Shown: positions 1 through 5,905 of the stretch, one piece after another
Layout: the number at the start of each line of letters is the position of its first letter
How positions within the stretch are numbered: the first letter of the stretch is position 1
DNA from: Prevotellaceae bacterium UBA7028
GTDB taxonomy: Bacteria > Bacteroidota > Bacteroidia > Bacteroidales > Bacteroidaceae
DNA: 6,660 nucleotides
Direction of reading: 5' to 3'
Assembly: GCA_002494215.1 (NCBI GenBank)
Contig: DLBF01000057.1
Location: 1 to 6,660, forward strand
Notes under the pieces: model-generated
Databases searched by the model: none
What the model was told of the DNA's origin: nothing
Seen by the model: only the letters and a program-made list of their open reading frames with translations
Program-made: the position numbers and the translations under genes

Positions 1-13
1 GATAACATATCCG

Positions 14-69
14 CCTGAACAAAAAATGCCCTGAACAAAAAAATGCCCTGAACAAAAAAATGCCCTGAG
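14..69. repeat. Tandem repeat of about 17 bp overlapping the terminator
   Basis: On the plus strand the unit is CCTGAAC, a run of six or seven A, then TGC. Full copies lie at 14-29 (A6), 30-46 (A7) and 47-63 (A7), with a partial fourth at 64-69 (CCTGAG). Read on the minus strand, each copy is the terminator 3' arm CAGGGC followed by a T-tract. The repeat is therefore a duplication of the second half of the terminator rather than an unrelated satellite. The array may continue differently beyond the window edge, although bases 1-13 do not continue it. Confidence 0.9.
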
Positions 70-85
70 CCAAACAGCCCAGGGC
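54..85 (-). terminator. Rho-independent terminator of the leftward unit
   Basis: On the minus strand GCCCTG (85-80) pairs with CAGGGC (67-62). A mismatch and two more pairs continue inside, leaving a short loop. The stem is followed by A and then seven T (60-54). This is a textbook intrinsic terminator for transcription arriving from the small gene at 243-440. The 3' arm plus T-tract recurs at 50-37 and 33-21, so the single 5' arm could pair with any of three 3' arms. There is no matching T-run on the plus-strand side, so it acts in one direction. Confidence 0.85.
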
Positions 86-242
86 GAACGATGAATAAAA
101 AAATGTAATGTGCTAGCAGCGCTTCACAGCGCGAAATATAATACTCACATGTATTATATTTATTTATATTCGGTGGGGCAGGGAGGGAGAGGCCGTTTCG
201 GTATTGCCTCCCCTCGTCGCCACCAAATAGTCTATAGATTAC
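86..242 (-). other. 3' untranslated region with several hairpins
   Basis: This is the stretch between the stop codon of the small gene and the terminator. I see no convincing gene; the short plus-strand reading frame across it is low-complexity and antisense to real genes. It holds three inverted repeats. GAGGC at 189-193 pairs with GCCTC at 206-210, with partial extension outward. An 11-bp AT-rich palindrome spans 134-161. GCGCT at 119-123 pairs with AGCGC at 128-132. They could protect the 3' end of the mRNA or act as auxiliary termination signals; this is inference from base pairing only. Confidence 0.55.
134..161 (-). other. Perfect 11-bp AT-rich stem-loop
   Basis: AAATATAATAC (134-144) is followed by a 6-nt loop and its exact complement GTATTATATTT (151-161). 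It lies in the 3' untranslated region of the leftward unit, about 80 nt after the stop codon in the direction of transcription. It lacks a GC-rich stem and a following T-run, so it is not a classical terminator. It could be an mRNA-stabilising hairpin or a protein-binding palindrome. Confidence 0.6.
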
Positions 243-440
243 TTAGTCTTCCCAGAGGTTGTAGCGGCGGTAGCCGAAGCCCTTGCCGTTGGAGTCCTCT
301 TCCATGAATTGTTCAGTCTCGCGTGCACCAAAGTCTTCGGTGCCCTCGTTCTTGCTCTGGCCGCCCACACCGCCGTCGGGCTGGCATAGGTAGTCGTGAG
401 CCACCGCTTCTGTTTCAGGTTTGATATATATCTTTTTCAT
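243..440 (-). CDS. Small YIKP-type protein of unknown function (65 aa)
   Basis: The protein begins MKKIYIKPETEAV and ends YRRYNLWED. The N-terminal MKKxYIxPE pattern is one I associate with many short hypothetical proteins of Prevotella and other Bacteroidales; no function is known to me. The rest is Gly-rich and strongly acidic (GGVGGQ at 23-28, then EGTEDF, EEDSNG and a final WED). It has one Cys (residue 19) and no hydrophobic segment, so there is no classical signal peptide or membrane helix. The ATG at 440 is preceded by an A-rich stretch without a Shine-Dalgarno site. It begins 19 bp after the stop of the giant secreted-protein gene and is followed by the terminator at 54-85, so it is probably the last gene of that transcript. 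It could be an accessory of the large protein, a peptide precursor or a regulator; none can be chosen from sequence. That it is a real gene is likely from its N-terminus, its spacing and its terminator. Confidence 0.72.
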   Translation of the reverse strand: MKKIYIKPETEAVAHDYLCQPDGGVGGQSKNEGTEDFGARETEQFMEEDSNGKGFGYRRYNLWED

Positions 441-459
441 GTCTTTGCTCTGTTTTAGT

Positions 460-3400
460 TTACTTAATCACCTTCTTTCCGTTCACGATGTAAACTCCCT
501 TGGGCAGGCGGCTGAGGTCGCCGTTGCGAGCAACGAGCACACCGCCGAGAGTATATACGTTTGTCGGCTCTACATTCACCTGCACCGACTCGCTGATGCC
601 TGTTATTACATCGTCGAAGATGACGGTCAGTTCACGCGCCGAAGTGGTCTGGTCAAAGACAACAGGCAGTGTGAAATAGGCGCGGAAAGGCTTGAGCGAT
701 GCACCGGTGGCTGCTGCAATCTGGAACTTACCTGTTGTTGGGTTGTAACCATAGCGGGTCTCGCCTTCTGCGCTGCGCTCTATTACCTTGTATTCGTAGG
801 TACCGGTGAAGCCTTCATGATTTGATGCAGTGTGGTGGATAGTGTTAACCACCTGAGCCACTGTCTTCTTAGCTTTGCCCTTGCCGCGGCTGTCGAGCAT
901 TCCGTTAGCGCCTGTCAGGATGTAGGGCGTGTTGGCAGTCAGGTTGCCGGTGACTTCGTTGAAAGTGATGGTCTTTTTATTCGTGTCGTATGACTCATAG
1001 TTCCATACGCGGAGGTTTTTGCCATAGTACTCTTTCATCTCTTCTACACTGATGCCGAATGGCAGCATGATAGTGGTCTGCTTCTTCTCAGCCACGCCCG
1101 GTGTGCGGTCGAGTATCACGTCTTCGGCATAGAACGACAGATAAGGCTTGAAGGTGTAACCGCTCTTGCGATAGTTTGTTGAGTTGTATGTTTCCCATTT
1201 AGGGTCACCGATCTTGTAGTCTACAGGGTTCTTGTCATCACCGCCGTATCCCATGTCGGTGAGATAGAGAGCCTTGGCTGTACCGATTTTGGTGTCGTCT
1301 TCGTCGCTGCCCACCACATTGAACGGATGGCGGCGGTCAACTGCCTTGAGTTCAGCGTTCTGCTGGTCGTTGGCCAGAAGGTCGCTGTTCATGGCGATGA
1401 CGGTGCGTTCGTTGGCAAAGATTACGGCGTTGCGGTTCTTGCCACGGTCGAAGAACGAGTAGGCGTTGTTCTTCTTCCATCCGCGGTTGATGTCGCGGGC
1501 ACGGTAGTCGAATGTGTGGGTGTCTTCGCTGTCGCCGGTAGAGAGAGCCGTGGCCGAAGCGGTGGTGCGGAAGCCGTGGTCGGTGTTGGCATCTTCGAGC
1601 AGAGTTACCTGCGAGAGGTCGAACGACTCGTCGCCTTTGAGCGAGATGGTGAGCCATCCTGCCTGCGAAGCCTTCACTTTGGCTTCTACCTTTGCCCAAC
1701 CACCGGCTTTAGTGACATCGTATTTGTTCATTCCTTCGAATTTGAGCGGCTCGATGTATTCTACGCGGCCCGTCATGGTTATCTCGCTGCCCTGACGGCT
1801 CAGGTCGGCAGAGCTTTCCGAGCCACCGCTGCGCAGGTTGATGGTCTTCGTAACAGTCTCTGCGCCTTCAAGGGTCAGAGTGACAGTCTTCTTGCCCTCT
1901 CCCAGACCGCCAACAATGGCCTGCACGGTGTAGGTATTGCCGGCGTTGAGGCCCTGAATGGTCTGTGTAAGCGGCATCTGATTGGTATATACTACCTTAG
2001 GCACGTTGCCAGCCCAGTCGCGAGTGGATGATTCGGCAAGACCGTCAGTTATGCCCCATTTCGGGTCGAGCTTGATAGAGAGGTCGCCGGGAGCAGCGCG
2101 CCAGTAGTCCTCACCGTTGGGATACCTCTGTGTCACTACGGTCGTGGTTGGTGGAGTGTTGAGGAAGGTAGTCAGCTCAGTCAGGTTTGCGTCGTAAGAA
2201 GCATCAGCTACCTTCAGTGTTTTGCCGTCAAGTGTATAGTGTTTGCGGCCACCGTTGTATACGGGTTCGCTGGTCTTATTATTATTTTTGTCAACAAACA
2301 TCAATTTTGTCATTCCGTTGGGCACGGTGTAAGTATAGATGTTGTTGTTTTCATCATAGACAGTCATCTTCTCATTGGTTGCTTTCCATGCTGTTTCCGT
2401 GCTGCCTGGTATCCATGAGTGGCAGTAGATGGGAGCCGTCCAGTCCGAAGGCTTGGTGAAGAAGATTGTGCGCTTGCCTTCCTCGTCCATCCGTAGCAGA
2501 GTGTTCGTACCTTTGGCGTTATCGGCACCCGACGAAGGAGTACCCGATGGAGAATTCTTTATGTTATAGATGTAGGCAGGGTTAGAGGTCTGCTCAATCT
2601 CAATACCTTCGTCGGTGGTCTGCGTGTACCAGTTCTGCTTGTCAGTTGTACCCTGCGAAACGATGATGGCCACGTTGTCGCCATCGCGCAGGTTACCCTT
2701 GGGAATGGTGAAGTGAACATACTTGATGCCGTCGATGGTAATCGTTGGTGCTTTGGTCATGTCGTTGCCGGGGAAGGCATCGGTGAGGCGCACCTGCCTG
2801 TCAATTTTATCCTGGTCTGTCTCGCCTTGACCCTTGATGTAAGTGTCCAGAGTCTTGTTGTATGCATAGAGCCAGAGGGTATTGAGGTCGTCGTTCTTGT
2901 TGATGAACACGTTGAGTGCTCCCTGGCCGCCACCCGTCTGGATAATCTTAGAGCCAGTGGCATTGTTGTTGTAGTTCATGTAGTTCTCCGAGGTGGAGTA
3001 GGTGAAGTCGAAGGGCACGTTGCTTGTGGCGCTGTTGCCGTCCTTATCGGTGACGGTGAGGTAGCCTGGAGTAGAGATGCGGTAGTTGCCGTCGGGGTAG
3101 TTTTCGTCGAGCACAAAGTTGCCCGTAGAGAGCACTTTGCCCGAAGCATCGTTAGCATCCTTCACGGTGTAGGTGTAAGGAGCGGTGCCGCCGTTAACGG
3201 TTATCTTGGCCGAGTTGATGAACAGGCCGCCCTTAGGAGTGAAGTCGATAGTAGTAACAACACGTTGGTTGAATGTGTAGGTGTAGTTGTGGATAGCTCC
3301 TTCACTGGCGTCTTTGGTACCCTGTATGCGGATGGTCACGGTGTTGCCAGAGGCCACTACATCGTTGCCAAGTTTCACGTTGGTACCGTCGTAGGAGAGG

Positions 3401-5328
3401 TTGCCGAAGGCGGTATCTGTGCCTGAGATGTTCGGTGTAGAGCCTGCGCCGTAAGAGTACTTGTAGCCAGTGGCATCGTTGTAGAGCGTAACAGTCAGAG
3501 TCTTAGGATCATTCAGCGTGTAGCTGTCCCATGTGGTAGTACCCGGCGAGAGCGTTGCATCGGGGTCAATGAGAGCCGCATCGCCCGTCTTACCAGTGAT
3601 GTTACCTGTAGATGGGTCGTTGCCGGAACTGATTACTGTAGAATACTGGCTTGCGCCGTCAACGCCGTCAGTGCGTCCCGTTGTCGGGTCGATGTTGGTA
3701 GAGTAGTTACCTTTTGTGGGGAATATGCTCTTGGCAGTTGCACCCGACTTGGCTTTGATCCATGTCACGGGAGCCAGGTCGCCGTTGTCGTTCCATGCAC
3801 CGAAGATGTTGAGGTGCTGGTTGGTGGTGAAGTTCTTGTTGTTTCCCTGCTCATGCCAGTTGTGGGCAATGTAAACCGTTTCGCCATCCAAATTGGGGAA
3901 TTCAGAAAGCTCATTCATAGAGGCATTGTCGCCATGACGGTGGTTGTATGCAGTGTTCTGGTCTGATGCTACGTCGGTGAGATAACTGTTACGCCAGTGG
4001 CCGTCTTGCTTGGTAATGACATACATCACATGAGTGGTGTTGTCGTTGGTAACAGAGAATGTTCCGGCTGAAGGATTGATGGTGATGGTATATGAGCCAC
4101 CGTTGTTATTTACAGTCCAGCAATTGTCGCCGCCCATGACAGCCATCGTACCGCTTGCTATGTCGGCATTGTTCAGCGAAGAGTTGTTCTGAGGACGCAA
4201 CACCTGCGACCAGTTAAGTTCCAGGCTGCTCCAATTATTCCAATTGCTAACACTGAACAAATCTCCAGAATATTCGGTTCCGCTAAAAGCAGCCTCTGGA
4301 GCGATTACAAACTTCCACGTGCCTGTGCCCTTCTCGTTCACAGGCTTATCCCATGTAGAGTCATCGCTTGACGGGCGTGACGCCGGGATACGCAATGAGT
4401 AGGTTGTTCCGTCACTATTGGCATGGAACTGCATGACCTTGTTAACAGCTCCGTTTGAAGTCCAGTCTGACGTATTCCATGATGTATCGGTATATGGGCG
4501 ACCGAAGCAGTTGAGGTCGCCAACGAGATAGTAACCTGTAGATGTACCTCCTCCGCCGCTGGTCTGATAAGCAAAGTAAACTTGGCTTGAACCTGTGCGA
4601 AGTGATACGGTTATTGCTCCCGTAGCCTCGCTTGGCACGGAATATTTCATTGTGGCCGAGCTGCTGCTGGTGCCATAGGTAAACGCTTGGCCAGTGTGGG
4701 TACCTGTGAAGTTGCCTGTGTAGTAAGTGGCTGTGCCGCTTGTTTCAGTCTTCAGGGTGAAAGTCAAGGTAGACCCTGCGGTATATCTTTCTGCAGGGAT
4801 AGAGAAGTTGTAGTTGCTGCCACTGTTGGTGCCGGTAATGTCGTAGCCGCCAATGGTCAGCGTGGCAGTGGTGGTATTGTTTACGCCCTCAAATGTAAAG
4901 GTTCCACTTGAGCGCACGATAGTAACCTTTATATTGTCATACGCATCCAAGTTTGGGGAAAAGTTGTTGTAGCCACCAAACTCTCCGCAATCACCGCTTG
5001 TTGCGGTCTTGTAATTGTCCCACGGACGTATTACTTTGTCCCATTTGTCTTTGTTTACGGTGTTGCTGCCATCATCGAACGCTCTACTTGTTGCGATAAC
5101 AAAAGAACCTCTTATGCCAGAAGTTTTGTAGGGATTTGCAAAAGTCACGGTGAGTGTGCCATTGTCGTCGGTAAGCTGATATTGCTTATCATCCGACCAT
5201 GTACCAGACGAATTTGTGCCGACAATCCAATAGCCATCTGCTTCAGCTATCGTCTGTCCTGCATAAACTGCTGTTGCCTTGATCAATATAACCAAGGTCA
5301 ACGATAGATAAGTTAATAGTCTTTTCAT
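460..5328 (-). CDS. Giant exported multidomain glycan-binding-like protein with T9SS-type C-terminus (1622 aa)
   Basis: Residues 1-23 form a Sec signal peptide: a KR start, a hydrophobic core and cleavage after VYA. No lipobox Cys follows. Two related beta modules come next, about 31-145 and 264-428. Each starts GYWIVG or GYYLVG (SusE/F-like) and later has FVIA, VIRP or VLRP, and an I.I or V.I strand before SAGTF or SSGTF. A different Thr/Ser-rich module lies between them. Residues about 692-775 (GGTAPYTYTV...DKDGNSAT) resemble SprB or Fn3-associated repeats. Residues about 805-922 and 952-1036 resemble CBM25/26 starch-binding modules; the second has PSDWTAPIY, spaced Trp residues and YTYTVPNG. 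Residues about 1400-1575 match a common Prevotella surface-protein domain (TTIMLPFG, TPYILTG, LKPFRAYFTLP). The tail, about 1578-1622, is a T9SS type-A-like sorting signal. No catalytic module was recognised, so binding or adhesion is inferred. Starch as ligand is tentative. The ATG at 5328 directly precedes the signal peptide and follows an A-rich leader. Confidence 0.85.
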   Translation of the reverse strand: MKRLLTYLSLTLVILIKATAVYAGQTIAEADGYWIVGTNSSGTWSDDKQYQLTDDNGTLTVTFANPYKTSGIRGSFVIATSRAFDDGSNTVNKDKWDKVIRPWDNYKTATSGDCGEFGGYNNFSPNLDAYDNIKVTIVRSSGTFTFEGVNNTTTATLTIGGYDITGTNSGSNYNFSIPAERYTAGSTLTFTLKTETSGTATYYTGNFTGTHTGQAFTYGTSSSSATMKYSVPSEATGAITVSLRTGSSQVYFAYQTSGGGGTSTGYYLVGDLNCFGRPYTDTSWNTSDWTSNGAVNKVMQFHANSDGTTYSLRIPASRPSSDDSTWDKPVNEKGTGTWKFVIAPEAAFSGTEYSGDLFSVSNWNNWSSLELNWSQVLRPQNNSSLNNADIASGTMAVMGGDNCWTVNNNGGSYTITINPSAGTFSVTNDNTTHVMYVITKQDGHWRNSYLTDVASDQNTAYNHRHGDNASMNELSEFPNLDGETVYIAHNWHEQGNNKNFTTNQHLNIFGAWNDNGDLAPVTWIKAKSGATAKSIFPTKGNYSTNIDPTTGRTDGVDGASQYSTVISSGNDPSTGNITGKTGDAALIDPDATLSPGTTTWDSYTLNDPKTLTVTLYNDATGYKYSYGAGSTPNISGTDTAFGNLSYDGTNVKLGNDVVASGNTVTIRIQGTKDASEGAIHNYTYTFNQRVVTTIDFTPKGGLFINSAKITVNGGTAPYTYTVKDANDASGKVLSTGNFVLDENYPDGNYRISTPGYLTVTDKDGNSATSNVPFDFTYSTSENYMNYNNNATGSKIIQTGGGQGALNVFINKNDDLNTLWLYAYNKTLDTYIKGQGETDQDKIDRQVRLTDAFPGNDMTKAPTITIDGIKYVHFTIPKGNLRDGDNVAIIVSQGTTDKQNWYTQTTDEGIEIEQTSNPAYIYNIKNSPSGTPSSGADNAKGTNTLLRMDEEGKRTIFFTKPSDWTAPIYCHSWIPGSTETAWKATNEKMTVYDENNNIYTYTVPNGMTKLMFVDKNNNKTSEPVYNGGRKHYTLDGKTLKVADASYDANLTELTTFLNTPPTTTVVTQRYPNGEDYWRAAPGDLSIKLDPKWGITDGLAESSTRDWAGNVPKVVYTNQMPLTQTIQGLNAGNTYTVQAIVGGLGEGKKTVTLTLEGAETVTKTINLRSGGSESSADLSRQGSEITMTGRVEYIEPLKFEGMNKYDVTKAGGWAKVEAKVKASQAGWLTISLKGDESFDLSQVTLLEDANTDHGFRTTASATALSTGDSEDTHTFDYRARDINRGWKKNNAYSFFDRGKNRNAVIFANERTVIAMNSDLLANDQQNAELKAVDRRHPFNVVGSDEDDTKIGTAKALYLTDMGYGGDDKNPVDYKIGDPKWETYNSTNYRKSGYTFKPYLSFYAEDVILDRTPGVAEKKQTTIMLPFGISVEEMKEYYGKNLRVWNYESYDTNKKTITFNEVTGNLTANTPYILTGANGMLDSRGKGKAKKTVAQVVNTIHHTASNHEGFTGTYEYKVIERSAEGETRYGYNPTTGKFQIAAATGASLKPFRAYFTLPVVFDQTTSARELTVIFDDVITGISESVQVNVEPTNVYTLGGVLVARNGDLSRLPKGVYIVNGKKVIK

Positions 5329-5384
5329 TTTCTTGTTATTATAGTTTTTGTCATTAAAAGTCTATTGTGTTTTCTGCAGATAGT

Positions 5385-5460
5385 AAACGAAATGGGACTT
5401 GCGATTAGGAACAGCAGTTGCTTTTTCGTTTGATACAAGAATAGTCGTGCTCCTAATCAC
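5385..5460 (-). ncRNA. Candidate H-type pseudoknot in the leader
   Basis: On the minus strand bases 5460-5448 (GTGATTAGGAGCA) pair with 5413-5401 (TGTTCCTAATCGC), giving 13 continuous pairs including two G-U wobbles. Within the 34-nt loop, AAACGAAA (5431-5424) is exactly complementary to TTTCGTTT (5392-5385), just downstream of the first stem. The order of arms, a-b-a'-b', is that of an H-type pseudoknot with connecting segments of 16, 10 and 8 nt. The 8-nt segment crossing a 13-bp stem is tight, so the two helices may instead be alternatives. The structure ends 56 nt before the start codon. Confidence 0.5.
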
Positions 5461-5497
5461 TGAAGAAAAGACGTAGTGTGTTGATGGCACGGCAATA

Positions 5498-5526
5498 GCA
5501 GAACAGGGTTTGTGGCCCTCTTCTGC
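5498..5526 (-). other. Leader hairpin with 10 paired positions
   Basis: On the minus strand GCAGAA (5526-5521) pairs with TTCTGC (5503-5498). After one C-C opposition (G-G on the minus strand), AGGG pairs with CCCT (5519-5516 with 5508-5505), leaving a 7-nt loop. ATGGCA (5529-5524) can also pair with TGCCAT (5489-5484), which would compete with the base of this hairpin and allow a switch between two folds. Confidence 0.65.
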
Positions 5527-5535
5527 CATGCTGCT

Positions 5536-5551
5536 GCACACGCAGGTGTGC
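5536..5551 (-). other. Leader hairpin, 6 bp with tetraloop
   Basis: On the minus strand GCACAC (5551-5546) and GTGTGC (5541-5536) form a perfect 6-bp stem around the 4-nt loop CTGC. It sits 9 nt upstream, in transcript order, of the larger hairpin at 5526-5498, so the two could stack. No T-run follows, so it is not a terminator. Confidence 0.6.
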
Positions 5552-5670
5552 GTCTTTGAAAGATGGTGATTGTATTCGCCCATCATAGTCACATTTTATT
5601 CTCCGTTTTTATATTTATAAGCACTCCCCAAAGGGCGTGCATCCATCATCGTTTTGATTTTTATGCGCTG

Positions 5671-5702
5671 CAAAGGTAGCTTTTATTCTTGATACGCGGC
5701 AA
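5671..5702 (-). promoter_or_regulatory. Bacteroidetes-type promoter of the giant gene
   Basis: On the minus strand TACCTTTG (5678-5671) matches the Bacteroidetes -7 consensus TAnnTTTG exactly. TTG at 5702-5700, 21 nt upstream, fits the -33 element. The predicted transcription start is a few bases downstream, near 5664. The flanking GCTACCTTTGC is identical to the core of the divergent promoter at 5830-5840. Confidence 0.75.
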
Positions 5703-5809
5703 CTGTTTTACATATTTTAACTATATTTTTATCATGGGAACGTGATTGGTGAGCTTGCTTGAGTTCCCCCTTTGTCTCTCTCTTACCTTATAAAAAGTGG
5801 GCACATCGC

Positions 5810-5839
5810 TTCGGAAAACTAATAAATCTGCTACCTTTG
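5810..5839 (+). promoter_or_regulatory. Bacteroidetes-type promoter of the pseudouridine synthase gene
   Basis: TACCTTTG at 5832-5839 is a perfect TAnnTTTG -7 box. TTCG at 5810-5813 sits 18 nt upstream and is a weak match to the -33 TTTG. Transcription would begin near 5845, about 60 nt before the ATG at 5906. This placement argues against the more upstream in-frame ATG at 5759, which lies before the promoter. Confidence 0.7.
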
Positions 5840-5850
5840 CGCAGTGGAAC

Positions 5851-5875
5851 GGTGAGTGGCGAGCTGCCTTTCACC
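5851..5875 (+). other. Hairpin in the 5' leader of the pseudouridine synthase gene
   Basis: GGTGAG (5851-5856) pairs with TTCACC (5870-5875), with one G-U pair. After a T-T mismatch GGC (5858-5860) pairs with GCC (5866-5868) around a 5-nt loop. It begins within about 10 nt of the predicted transcription start, so it may protect the 5' end of the mRNA or modulate translation. Only the base pairing is seen. Confidence 0.45.
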
Positions 5876-5905
5876 TCGCACAGACTACAAAACAGCTACG
5901 TTATC

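Larger units (their letters stand above)
5329..5664 (-). promoter_or_regulatory. Long structured 5' leader of the giant gene
   Basis: The promoter at 5671-5702 predicts a start near 5664, leaving about 335 nt before the ATG at 5328. In transcript order the leader holds a hairpin at 5640-5621 (GCAC/GTGC and CCC/GGG arms around a G-A mismatch), a hairpin at 5551-5536, a long hairpin at 5526-5498, a 13-bp stem at 5460-5401 with a possible pseudoknot partner at 5392-5385, and an A-rich segment up to the start codon. An ATG-TGA start-stop pair lies at 5594-5589. An open frame of 74 codons (ATG 5586, stop at 5362) runs through the same hairpins and could be a small upstream gene, but its composition gives no clear protein signature. 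I matched no riboswitch class I know. Confidence 0.5.

Noticed and set aside
14..69. CRISPR array
   Set aside because: The units are about 17 bp and directly abutting, with no unique spacers, and they correspond to the terminator 3' half.
110..307. 65-codon plus-strand open frame at the left edge
   Set aside because: It covers the hairpin-rich 3' untranslated region and the antisense of the small YIKP gene, is low-complexity, and has no promoter.
1327..2031. 234-codon plus-strand open frame inside the giant gene
   Set aside because: It is antisense to an intact 1622-codon gene with a signal peptide and recognisable domains. Its Val/Gly/Ala-rich translation has no family signature and it has no promoter of its own.
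2713..3426. 237-codon plus-strand open frame inside the giant gene
   Set aside because: It is a shadow of the minus-strand coding frame. The Val/Gly-rich composition reflects the complement of Asn/Thr-rich codons, and no domain or start signal is visible.
5329..5664. Known riboswitch in the long leader
   Set aside because: I looked for the conserved cores of the TPP, cobalamin, SAM and preQ1 classes and saw none; the region is described only as structured.
5736..5768. GGGAAC/GTTCCC inverted repeat between the two promoters, considered as a terminator
   Set aside because: The loop is 21 nt, no T-run follows on either strand, and no gene ends nearby. It could be an operator, but a 6-bp match alone is weak.
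5759..5905. N-terminal extension of the pseudouridine synthase from the ATG at 5759
   Set aside because: The TAnnTTTG promoter box at 5832-5839 lies inside this extension, the extra 49 residues have no family match, and the canonical family start is MQAIYEDNHL at 5906.
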